In this document: piece after piece, positions 1 to 13,575 of the stretch | Position numbering within the stretch: the stretch's first letter is position 1 | Layout of the letters: every line of letters starts with the position of its first letter | NCBI RefSeq assembly: GCF_028502605.1 | Contig: NC_079233.1 | Span: forward strand, 2,170,001 to 2,234,000 | From: Trichoderma breve | Lineage: Eukaryota; Ascomycota; Sordariomycetes; Hypocreales; Hypocreaceae | Length of the DNA: 64,000 nt | Direction: 5' to 3' | Notes under the pieces: generated by a model | What the model saw: only the letters and a program-made list of their open reading frames with translations | Told to the model about the DNA's origin: nothing | Database searches by the model: none | Program-made: the position numbers and the translations under genes

Positions 1-2005
1 TCTTCTTGCTCTTTGACTGCACAGGTGTAGCGAGGAGTGCAGAAGAAGGCGGGAGAGGAACCGGCGATTCTTTTGGTCGGGAAGTCAGGGGAATGTTTGG
101 CAGAGGAACCGCTGTTTGACGCGGTGCGGGCACAGGAGTCTCGGGCTTTGTCTTCTTAGTCGACTTCTTGGCCGTACTAGGAGTAACTGCTACGACCTTG
201 GAGGGAGTGGCAATAGCGGTGGCCGATGACGAAAATGCCGACGACGGGATGGCTGGTGGTGCGATAGGAGTTTGCTTTTTGGCGGCTGAGGGCAATTCTG
301 CTCCGAGATCAGGACTGCTGACCCTGGCCGTCTTCTGCTTCTTGCTCTTGGTCTCCGCAGATTGATTCTCATCTCGGAGTTGCTGCTCAGCAGTGATGGC
401 ATCATCTTCTGAGGTGGTGTGTTTTCTCTTGCCCTTGCGATCGGTCTTAGAAGACTTCACATCCGTAGTATTGCTCTCCGCAGCAACATCAGCGTCCTTC
501 TTCTTTTTGGCATCTTCCTTCTTGCCCTTCTTCTCTTTCTTGGTAGATTTGGGAGTGGCTAATGCCGCAGGTGCTTCGGCCATGTCAACATCTTCGTCAC
601 CAGGCGCATCTGCTCCGATATTGCCCATCGGGGTATTCACGCCGAATGGCTGATACCTAGCCCTGAGACCCTTTGGTTGTGGTCGAGGGGCGCGACGAGG
701 CGCGGGACCGACAGAAGAAGCAGCGGCACCTCCGAGATTGGCAATTCTCTTGATGTGCATGGTCTGGTCGATTTGTTTGCGGGCTAAAGGGAACATTAGT
801 TAGTATGAAGTAGATAAACCAGGGGCAGCTTAGGAGAGCAACTGACTTGGTTGGTACTTGGAATCGCTGGCTGAGGGAATCAAAATCTGGATCGAGCTCT
901 TGGTCGCAATCGTGTCGAAGGAGACGCCATAGTCTTGGCCGTCATGTGAAAAGACTCGGTTTCCAATCTGCGATCGGTCCATGGGGATCTCTATGTTCTC
1001 GATAACAGAGATGGGGACGTTGGAAGGAACCGTAAAGTACCAGAACTGCTTGCCCTGCAAATTTGCTTCATTGCAGATGCGAGCCACATCCTGGCCATTG
1101 GCTCCGTCGTCTCCCTTGCGAAGTGCGAAATCGGGAGCGATGAAATTCGGCGTTCCGACTTGGTTGTTCATCTCGCGATCTGAAATGTGCATGGAATCGT
1201 CGACTTCAGCATCACTATCCTCTGAGTCGGAAGAAGATTCCTCTGCAGGCTTCTTTGAAGCGTCCGCCTGTTCAGGCACTTCTTCCTCATCCTCGCTTGA
1301 TTCTTCTTCGCTTGACTCCTCCTCGCTAGAACTGCTCGAAGTAGAAGCTTTGGCAGGTACCTTGGCTGGTGTCTTGGGGGTGCCATTTGTAGCGGCAGGT
1401 GCGGCCGGTGTCTTCGAGATAGGCTTGGGGGTAGGCTTGGGGGCTTCTTCCTCCTCATCGCTAGACTCTTCTTCCTCCTCGCTTTCTTCTTCGGAGCTGC
1501 TGCTTGAGGATTCCTGGACCGCCGCAGCTTGTTTGGCGCCAGCTCCGTTTGTCTTCTTGGGCTCGCTTTGCTCCGATTCGGACTCGCTGGATGACTCGCT
1601 GGAAGATTCAGAAGAAGACTGCTCTTTCTTCACAATCTGCTCTTTCTTAGCAGCAGCGTTGCGTTTGGCAGAAGCGTTGCGCTCGACGTCGCTATCGGCG
1701 ATCTCTTCGTCCCTGCTGCGCCGTTTGGGAGTTGTCGAAGCTTTTGCGCCATTGGCACCGATCTTCTTCAAAAAATCGGCGCTGTTACCTTCATCGCTGT
1801 CACTATCACTGTCGCTGCTTTCGCTCGATTCGTCGCTGTCATTGTTGTTCGGGAAAAGGGCGACACCGGGCTCATTCTTGATGATCGCTGCCGCTGGCTT
1901 GGAGACAGGCCGCCGATTGTACTGTGCTGAGGCGCTGAGGCCCTTCTTAGTATCTTCGACGTGCTTGCTAAGCGAGTGAATCTTGAAGGGCTCTTTAGGC
2001 GCCAT
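1..2005 (-). CDS. RPA34: DNA-directed RNA polymerase I subunit RPA34.5-like protein, C-terminus cut by window edge
   Basis: Probable fungal counterpart of yeast Rpa34/mammalian PAF49, a Pol I-specific subunit that pairs with Rpa49 in the nucleolus for rDNA transcription. Exons are 2005-847 and 783-<1. The intron has donor GTCAGT, branch TACTAAC and acceptor TTTAG, and joining restores the frame. The start is the ATG at 2005 (MAPKEPFKIH); a longer reading from 2143 exists but looks like leader. Residues about 50-290 are low-complexity Ser/Glu/Asp runs alternating with Lys/Pro/Ala. Around 310-420 is the folded part, with WYFTVPSNVPISVIENIEI and a GQDYGVSFDTIATKSSIQIL stretch that I read as the RPA34.5 dimerisation domain. 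The tail is Lys-rich with KKTK/KSKK clusters, as in Rpa34. Diverges from GRC3. The family call rests on domain order and composition, so it is likely rather than certain. Confidence 0.72.
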
Positions 2006-2458
2006 TTTGGCGGGTTTTCGAAGTGCAATGAGCCTGGTTGGATGCTCAATCAGGTGGGAGAGATTGGAGAGGAAATGCTGCTCTGAACTTTTTTTCGAGG
2101 CCTGGATGGAAATTTTGAAGATGCACAAGCAGAGCCCCACCATGACGCGCCTATTTTGGGGAAAGCGCGCGATTTGGCGGGACGTGTTTGGCGCAATTCG
2201 AAAACTCTTAGTGCGCTATATCTTATCGATAAGCGCATTTTCAGAGCTGTAGCGCCAAATGCGAATCATTGCCAGCATGCCGGGCTTATTACATCTCTCT
2301 GAAACTTGACCTTTACAATGCATTTCTTGTTATGCTAAGCCGGTGGATGTTTGTTGCGAGGAATCATTGATTCTTCTTTGAGATCTTTCTTGCCCGGCAC
2401 CGAATCTAATTAATTTCTATTCTCATTTTGCTCGTTTCCAACTCAATATTGCTCAGAC
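2006..2458. promoter_or_regulatory. Bidirectional promoter between RPA34-like gene and GRC3
   Basis: This 453-bp gap separates the two divergent start codons. It holds several TTTGGCG(C/G) or GCGCCAAA words (near 2171, 2189, 2252), which resemble E2F/MBF-type sites. There is a perfect 12-bp palindrome CTTATCGATAAG at 2222-2233, which is two inverted GATA cores, and an AAATTTT word near 2109 resembling the ribosome-biogenesis RRPE element. That these sites are used is inference. Confidence 0.5.
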
Positions 2459-4934
2459 ATGTCCTCCAACAAGCGTCGTAAACTCGACACCCAAGCTGCT
2501 CCTTCATGTAAGTCAGCCAAATTTCATCATTAGAGGCCTGCTGTGAACAATTTCAGAATAATCCAACTCACTGAACTCATTTTTAGCAGCGGTAAGCGCA
2601 TTAAGTGCACTCGCAGCTCGCCGGCGCTTAGTCACCAATGTACCAGCCAAAGAGCCCAGTTCATCTCCGGAGCCTGAAGAATCAGCTTCAGCTAGAACCA
2701 ACTCCTTCAGTGTCCTACAAACTTTAAAGCGTCAAAATGAACCCCCCAAGTCTCCCAAGAAGAATGGGTCAAGAGGGCCACTCAATCGTGGCGACACCAG
2801 AGCTTCTACCTCGCAAGGTGGTAAGATGAGGTAGGTCTGCTTGATCCTTTAATGGTGCAACAGTAGACTTACAAAAGGTTTTCAAATTCAAAAGCGATCC
2901 ATCTACTCCAGAAGCCGGTCTTTTAAGTTCTCGAGTCATGTACTCGTCTTTCTTACTAAATAAAAACAACTGCCGCACAACAGCAAAGGGCACCATCGCG
3001 TTAAAGCTCAGAGATAGCGAGGTATGTTTCTAGCATCTATGTAAATTTGATTTCGTGTAGCAACTAATCGATTTGTGCGTAGCGATTCATTGCCATTGGT
3101 AGCTTTGGAATCAAAGTCATTGCCGGCGAAGCGACTGTGTTTGGAGCCACTCTTCAACCATCAGATCCTATACACTGGATTCACGCTCCCCACTGTCATG
3201 CAATTCCAGTTATCAGAACCTCCGAGAAGACTAGTCTGGAGCTTCACCATGACCCAAATGCCGACGGCTTGCGACGGTTAAGTCGTTTGTCCCCCCTTTT
3301 TAGAGGCATATGGGGAGAATCAAAGGATGACTCTACGGAGCACAGCCTAGGAAAGGGACGAACGTTCCAGATTGTGTGTCCAAAACCTGACTCTACTTGC
3401 GCGACTTACAGCTAACTAGTGTCAGGTATGCAGTTCTGATGATGCTCCTAAGAAGTGCGTCATACAAGAACTTTCATCTCCTCCAGCATGGAACAAGAAG
3501 CTAGCCGATCTCGTATCCGTAGCCAAGGGTGGCCCTTTCACAACGCTTGTATGCGGTCCCAAGTCTGCGGGAAAGTCAACCTTTTCCAAGATGCTCGTGA
3601 ACCGCATCTTAACGAGTGAAGCAACACGAACAGGGAGTCATGGCATGGCTATTCTCGACTTGGATCCCGGCCAGCCCGAGTATGCACCTTGCGGGACGAT
3701 ATCCCTCGTTCATATCACCCGACCCAATCTAAGCGCTGCCTTTACGCATCCAAATCTAGACGATGAATCATACAGAGTCATCAGATGTCATGCGTTGGCA
3801 TCCATGACACCAGCGGCGGCCCCAGAACACTACTTGGAATGCGTGCTGGATCTTCTTGACTACTATCGAAGACTGCTGCGCAATTGCCATCTTCTCATCA
3901 ACACTCCAGGTTGGATTCTGGGCACTGGACAGGACCTACTAGTGGAAATTATCTCTCGAGTCAACCCTCCAGAAGTGATTTACATGTCTGAAGACGGCCC
4001 TGCAGATGTTGTTGAAGTTTTACGCGGTGCAACGAAAAGAACTTTTACTACCCTGCCCTCGCAACCATCCGAGTTTGCGTCCCGCACCGCTGCTCACTTG
4101 AGGGCCATGCAGGCTATGTCATACTTCCACTTGCAAGACCAGAAACAACTGATCGCAGGCTTGAGGCCGAGCTGGAACCCTTCCCCACTGTCGTCCATCC
4201 CTCCGTTGCAGGTCCGGTACTCTGGCAATCAGCGGGGAATTCTCGGTATTCTACTATATGACTACCAGTCTCCATCGGAGCTGCTCTCACAAGCAATCAA
4301 TGGAATGATACTTGCTGCGGTGGATGTGGAGGATCCCAAAGCATTTCGCAATCTAGCTTCCACTGCTCAGTTGTCAGTGGATGGTGGCGGCAAAGACGGG
4401 TATTCCGCAATGGAAGACTTCATTTCAAGGACCACGGAAGGGCTGCCGTATATTCCAAATGCCAGCGACATCACTCTTGACCCTTGCTTCTCTCGCACCA
4501 TCGGCCTCGTCCTCATCCGAGGTATCGACACCACTACTCAAACACTTCAACTCCTTACTCCTATCCCACTACAGACAATAGAGCAGATCCGGTCGCAGGG
4601 CCGACAGATCGTGCTCGTTCATGGAAAATTTGATGCACCGACATGGGCATACACGGAGGACTTGTACGGGCGTTCCCAGCAGGACGATATCAACGCAGAC
4701 AAGCCCCTTGAAATAGTGAATGAAGACCCAAATGAGGATGAGGATGAGGATGAGGCTGAAGATGTGGATGAAGAGGAAGCTTCAGCGGAATCCGAGGCTC
4801 CTTCGGACCCAAGTGCCGGGTCTTCTACCGCCCTCCCGTGGGTCGAGGTGCTCCGCGGCAGCCAAAAGCGGCCAGTCGGCTCGCGTGTGTGGAGAGTGCG
4901 GAGAGACCTGGGCCGTAATATCGGCGGTGACTGA
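2459..4934 (+). CDS. GRC3: Polynucleotide 5'-hydroxyl-kinase GRC3
   Basis: Grc3/Nol9 family kinase. With Las1 it phosphorylates the 5'-OH made at the C2 site of ITS2 during 60S rRNA maturation, and it also acts in Pol I termination. Exons are 2459-2507, 2587-2830, 2895-3021, 3083-3373 and 3426-4934, giving 739 residues; all introns are GT-AG. The N-terminus has KRRKLD and is otherwise disordered. Walker A is GPKSAGKST at about 281-289, followed by DLDPGQPEY at about 315-323 and NTPGW at about 396-400, all diagnostic of the Clp1/Grc3 kinase fold. Residues about 667-692 form an acidic Asp/Glu run. The central acceptors at 2894 and 3425 were chosen because they alone keep the frame. Divergent from the RPA34-like gene, which fits a shared rDNA role. 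Confidence 0.93.
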
Positions 4935-5348
4935 GAAAACAGTGTGGCAAAGAAAATCGTCAGCCAAACGAAGTAGTGTGCAGACCACGAATTCTGGGGT
5001 ACGGGGACGAGAAAAGGAAAGCTGACGAATGGACATCAAATAGGGTTTTCCATAAAGAAATCATAACGAGTCAACGCTGCCCTTGTCTTTGTTGGTACTG
5101 TGGCGGATGAGGGGAGCGTTGGTCAGAGATGACCCATGATTACTTAGGCCCAAAATCGTGGAGCGATGAAACTTTGTCATGTCTTCGTAAACAGGGTAAC
5201 ACATATAGATCCTGTATACCCCATATTGACTATATAAGAGCTTTAGATGCAGAGCGTAGACTATTTAATTCTCCGACAAGATTACCTTTTTCTTTCTGAT
5301 ACTATAATTCACGAGGCACTAAGCGAATATTGGTGAATTAAATCAACT
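4935..5348. promoter_or_regulatory. Intergenic: GRC3 3' end and monooxygenase promoter
   Basis: Holds the GRC3 downstream flank and the promoter of the next gene. TATATAAG at 5231-5238 lies about 110 bp before the monooxygenase ATG, a normal fungal TATA spacing once a short leader is allowed. No other gene is seen. Confidence 0.55.
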
Positions 5349-8079
<2,731 letters not shown>

Positions 8080-10037
8080 ATGAAGGCGGAAATTCCTGAG
8101 ATGGAGGAGACAGGAAGCCGGGAGGGATCCGCACTTGTGAGATCTCAACTGAAATCCATGGCGGTGGAGGTTGAGGTGATCTCTGGCTGCAGATGCTGCT
8201 GCAGGGAGAGGATTTGTAGTGACCTACCGTACAGGGGATTTATGTACAGTGGAATGGCGCTAGGCCTGCCCAGGCCGTTTCATAGGGATCTGGACTCGAC
8301 TCGATCAGTGAAACAGCAAACGGGCGGTTGAGGTTCTAGATGGATGCGAGATGCGCTGTGCTTTCGCAGTTTTGTTCAGGTATGGGGGTGTTGATGAATT
8401 GATCTAGATAGAATGAAATGGACTGTGAAATCTTCCGCATCTGCCTAGAAACGCATGTAGCATGCGTACATCTGTTAAAGTGCTTGAATATGGATGGCTT
8501 GATTGGTGAATCCCTAGTATACATGCTAAGATGCGAGATTGCGTCGCCTCCATCTCGGTAGCCTCGACTGCCCCTGTTCACCGCGAATGGATCAGGGGCC
8601 ATATCTCTGGATTCCGATACAAAGATGAAATACCCCGAGATCTTGTGCTTGTGCTCGACTGCTTTGTCGTCTGTATTACACGCTCCATGCCCCATTCAGA
8701 CAACTCAGCCGTTGCTTGGGATAATTCCCTGTCTCTGTACTCCGTCAGTGTGTGCTAGATGGGCTGTCTAGTGCACAAGGCCGGCAATTTGCCAAGGAGG
8801 GATCGTCAAGCGGCGCTTGCAGTGAGACTCGGCCAGGTTGATTTGGGACAGGATACGAGCCCAGTTTGGGCATTGGGGAGGGATTGGCTGGGATGGTTGG
8901 GATGATCGTGGTACGAGAAGCCATCTGAGAAGATACAGCTCTTGCTCACTATATCCTTTAGAGAGGAACCTGGCCTGCCTCACTAGTAGACAGCTCATCA
9001 AACGGATGAGATACCGTTGAGATACCTAGTGGTGTCTTTCTGCTCTGCTCTGGGGCTGTAACGCATTGGCGGTTGTGCTGCATCACACAGGTGTCGATTT
9101 TCTCAGGCACTCACCGCGGGCATGTCACACCGATCTGCCCTGACAGGGTTCCTGGGTTCAACACGCGGAAAATAGCAAATTACGACGGGGAGCAAGAGCA
9201 GCAAATGGAGCTAGAATGGGGAGGCTAATATCAAGTCAACTGGGGTAGATTCAACGTCGCTTGCCGAGCTAGAGATTGGCTACTGCACAGCGGCTCCCGC
9301 TTTGACCTGAATTGCAGCCAAGACAATGAGGCTACCATTTATAGGGATTAGATCATATATGGGAAATGTATCCAGAATGGGGGCCGTCTGGGCAAACAAC
9401 TCGAAGTTTTGAGGCTTGAGAGCGACGGCAGATGCTGTTGTGAGAATACATGTAAAAGGGCCGCGAACAAGAGCTACCAAGTGAACCAGATGGCTGGGCG
9501 GCGCTGAGACATGGCTTGACGCAGGGGATGGAAACGGGAACCCGGGCAAACACCAGAGTGCTCAGCTTCTCTCATTGCTTTTTCCTTATGTAGTAATATT
9601 ACTGATACCTTGTCCAAGTGAGCGCTGATGTGATGTCTAGTTCCGGTTTCTTCGACTTTTATAAAGGCGGGAGGCTGCCGCCCGTGTCAAGTGACTCGAC
9701 TCGGTGGTGCCTTCAATCGTTAAGAGTCCAGTACACGCAAGGATCTCTCAGCCTTTGTCATCTAACCTCCGCTCTTTTTTTTCTTCTTTGGCATTCAATG
9801 GCCTTTTGCTCATCTGCAGCACGGACGGGTCCGCAATTCCAGCTTGCCCTAGCCGTTGCCGCTGACACCATCAACTCCACCACATTTCGGGCCATTGCCG
9901 AAGCGCCGTTATTGATCCTTGGTCTCCGCCGTTGAATCGGGAGCGAGCAGCTCCAGCTCCCACAAGGCCCCGTTTCTCCTTCTCTCTCCCCCTTTATCGG
10001 AAGATCTTCACCAGTCTCTTCTTCTCGCAATGTCATC
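8080..10037. other. Intergenic, no gene seen
   Basis: About 2 kb between the monooxygenase stop and the Zn2Cys6 start. Reading frames here are short, lack family motifs and have no convincing splice partners. A pyrimidine-rich tract at about 9960-10030 directly precedes the regulator ATG and is its probable transcription start region. Confidence 0.5.
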
Positions 10038-12858
10038 ATGGCGGATCCGAACGAAGACTATGGAGAACATCCCTGCATTAAGGCGCAGAAGGCTTTGATG
10101 GCACAACAGAGCCAAGAGGCTCAAACTATCATCCGCTCGGCTTGCTCCGAGTGTAGACGCCGGAAACAAAAGGTATGCCTCTGAACCATTCAATAGCTTC
10201 TCCAATCTTCTCATACATGTGGAACATTGTTATATCCTGTGCTTAGTTGCGGCACAATTTGTAATCACTCTTATTACACTGTTCCATTATTCTCACGTAC
10301 ATTTATGCTTGCCTCAATGAAGAGATGCAGGCAGAAATGTATGTAATTTCGCCCTCGCACATCATATATACCTAAACATTCATTTCTCCTACAAATCTCG
10401 CATCTCCAGCATCCCTCAATTGCATATTTGTCTAACATGTATATATACAATAGTGTACTCGGTACTGGCCATGTCTGCACTGTGGAAATAGGGGTTTCTC
10501 TACCAACTGTGTCTTTCAGACAGTTCTCGATATAAAATCCCCCGAGGAGCGCCGGACTCAACTCAAACAGTTGGTGGCGCAAATAGAGGGATTATGTTGC
10601 TATTCTCACGAGTTACTCGATCCAGTGGATGGCGATAGTGACGGCAGTGATGTTGATCTCGAGGCATTGGGCTACTCTGCTTCCCATGTTGCCTCGAGTT
10701 ATAGCGGCCCTCGCAAGGTACTTTCAGATGTGCGGCATCATTAATACTCCTCATGTTTACAGTACCTCGCCTCCGCTAACACCGCAGCTCAGGAGAGACG
10801 GCGTACAATGCCAGATTCCGTAAAGCCTGGCCGCTCTCCTCATTTGCAAAAAGCCATTCAGGCTCTCCCGTCCAGATCATGCGTTGGTAAGTCTTTGTTT
10901 CTTCTCCCACACCTTCCACCTTCTTGGGGGGTTTTTTTTTTTGTTTCAAAAGTAAAAAGTTATTGCGTCTTATTGCCAAATTCTGACTCAATGTAGATGC
11001 CCTAGTGGATAACTTTCTAGACTTTGTCAACTTTCGTTACTACATTGTTCATCCGGTGATGTTCAGACGAGAGTACCGAAATTGGTGCAGCCTTGCTTAC
11101 AATGATAATCACGTTGAGCTTCAGTGGACTGCTCTCCTCCTAATGGTCTGTGCGTATTCTGCTCAGTATCCCAGCGACGCACTTCATCGTGCTTTTAAGG
11201 CGGAGCAGAGCCACCCAATTCACCAATTATCCGAGAAGTATCACGAGACAGGCCGTAAGCTTGCAACGAGGATTCCATTGGGAAGATATGATCTACACGC
11301 CATTCAGACCTATCTACATTCGTCCCTCTTCTTCAAGACGAAGGCTCGGTATCCTGAATGCCGGCGTGATTTGACAACTGCCGTCCAAATTGCCAGCAAA
11401 ATGGGTAAGCTAGTCTCTCCGGATCCTGTTTTTTGACCTTCTAATTCTCATCTAGACATCAGCCATGAAGAAACTACGAGTCCGCTTTTCGATTATAATA
11501 TGGAAATGGGGAGTCGAGCTTGGGTAATCATGTGCGCATGGGACTGGTTAGTTGGTCTGCTGAACCCCGATACGTGGACGCGCATTCTAACTCTGCAAAT
11601 ATCTAGGCAGCTTGGAAACATGACCTCACACCCTCTTATTCTGCAGTCCAATCTCTACTATGCTAAACCGCCCGGAATCCTACTGGATGAAGAGCTAAAA
11701 GAGCCTCCACCCTCTCCCGGCTTGTTCATGTCGCTTCAATCCGAACTCGGGAGCGCATTGTTACAGTCGTTTGGAAGGCATAGGCCTCTGGAAGAAATAG
11801 AAGATGTTAGAAAACACAGTAACATCGTAGAAAGCTGGGCCGCGCGATTGCCGCCTCAATTCTTTCTGCGAAACCCCGACACAGGTCTGGATGAAGATTA
11901 TCCATGGCTTAGATTCCAGCGATTCAGTCTTACCATGATGGGAACTTTGTCGTTGCTATCTCCTTTACGATATTTCCTTATAATACCGCTGTCGACGGGA
12001 TCTCTAGCCGAGTATCTACATCTTCAAAGAGATGGCACATTATGGGCTCTCAGACACTTAAACAGACTACTCCGGTTTCTGCGGTTTGCTTTCCCCGGAG
12101 ATGCAACATATCACACTATTTTATTCTTCATTTTCGATGTATCTGTGCTCTTGTGCTCTGCAATGATACACGATATAGATTCGAGCATGCCAATGCGCGA
12201 AGTGGCATTGAAGGCAGTTGATGGGTCCCTTGGCGTGATGAGAACTCTGGAGCGCCACTCGCCGATACCAAAACACTCTTACAAAATCCTCAGTCGCATT
12301 TATGAAGAGGTTTTGAGACTACCGGCAACAGATGATACCCACAGAGTTAAGAAGCGAAGGCTGGACCATTTGCCGGATCGAGTATTCCCTAATCGAAGAG
12401 TAGAATACATGCCTGAGCTGGATGAATTCTGGGATAATTATGACTTCAGTTTTACTGGTCCTGGAGAGAATGGTTCCATCGAATCACATGTTACTACCGA
12501 TAACGCCGCTATTGTCACTTCATCAGCGAATACACGGTCAAGCAGTACGTTAACTGACCAACAGTCCACTCCATCACAATACGACGATGAAGATGCGGAG
12601 ATCGTCGAAATGTTATCAGCTTGTATTAGGTCGTCCAATTTGGAAGATCGATCTACGGCTATCACACCATCGAATACACTCATGCATCATGTTATCAAGT
12701 CCGTACCCGAGCCGATTGAACATTCAGACAATAGCGGGACTACTTTTTCGGCTCACGATGCAATCGGCTTTGAACACTTAATAAGATATCTCAACGACGG
12801 TGTTTGGGATAGAGTATGCGGATTGGATCAACTCGAACAGCCAGGTCTTATGGACTGA
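10038..12858 (+). CDS. Zn(II)2Cys6 transcription factor with fungal-specific TF domain
   Basis: Gal4-type nuclear regulator. Exons are 10038-10172, 10454-10717, 10763-10886, 10997-11404, 11456-11546 and 11607-12858, giving 757 residues. The binuclear zinc cluster is split by the 281-nt first intron: CSECRRRKQK ends exon 1 and C-x5-C-x2-C-x8-C starts exon 2, so all six cysteines appear only after splicing. That requirement fixed the exon 1/2 boundary. A coiled, charged linker follows. From about residue 180 a Fungal_trans-like middle homology region runs (NFRYYIVHPVMF, WTALLLMVCAYSAQYP, and further on RDGTLWALRHLNRLL). The intron at 11547-11606 is in frame and can be mistaken for coding; it has GTTAGT and TTCTAAC signals. 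The C-terminal 150 residues are Ser/Thr-rich, with alternating acidic stretches. The target is unknown. Confidence 0.88.
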
Positions 12859-13575
12859 TGATATGGCTTCACGAGCACCCTAAACTGTGATTCATGAGAA
12901 TGACGCAGTACTTTTTTTTTTTTCAAGATTAGCGTTTGTTTGACACTTTTTTGTCTGGCATGTGTATGCGTGTGATTAACAGATATGTTGGGAAACAACA
13001 TGTTGGTAAAATGCTTCGGGTTACAACTACTACGATTTACACTTGGAGCAAATAGAACGATTTTTACTCGTGAAAGAAGAGCAAAAAATCGGTTAGAAGA
13101 ATTCATAGGGCAGGGAACGAGAAATTCCTTTGGCCGCGATACATGATTGTGGGAATGAAGATATGGTTGTCAAGCTGCGCCATGTAGCGTTATTGTCAAT
13201 GATTAACTTCCTCTCTTTCTCTCTTCCTCTCTGTAAACTTATGTGCTCCGTGGTTGTTAGATACTATTGAGGATAACGATAGTTCATGTGGTATGATGGC
13301 GACGAAGTAATTTCGATAGAGAAACATCGTTGAAGGTATGATTCAAGCATTGATGCAATGTTATAAGTTTGCTACAAGATCTCTATTCCGTAAAATGGTA
13401 AAACTGGGATGCCTCAAATCGTTAATAACAACTTTCGCCTGATGATATGTGACTAATCACTATTCGAAAGGTTCTGTCCTAATTCCAAGTAACCATCCTT
13501 CTGAAACTTGAGAATACCAAGAACCTGAGAATGCGAGAATGGCGGACTTGATTCGACGCTATCTTCAAGACAAAG
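12859..13575. other. Convergent intergenic, no gene seen
   Basis: The 717 bp between two convergent stop codons should hold both 3' UTRs. A run of T (near 12910) and AT-rich stretches are visible. No reading frame worth calling. Confidence 0.45.

Noticed and set aside
981..1979. 332-codon plus-strand frame
   Set aside because: Antisense of the Ser/Glu-rich exon of the RPA34-like gene; the low-complexity sequence keeps the complement open.
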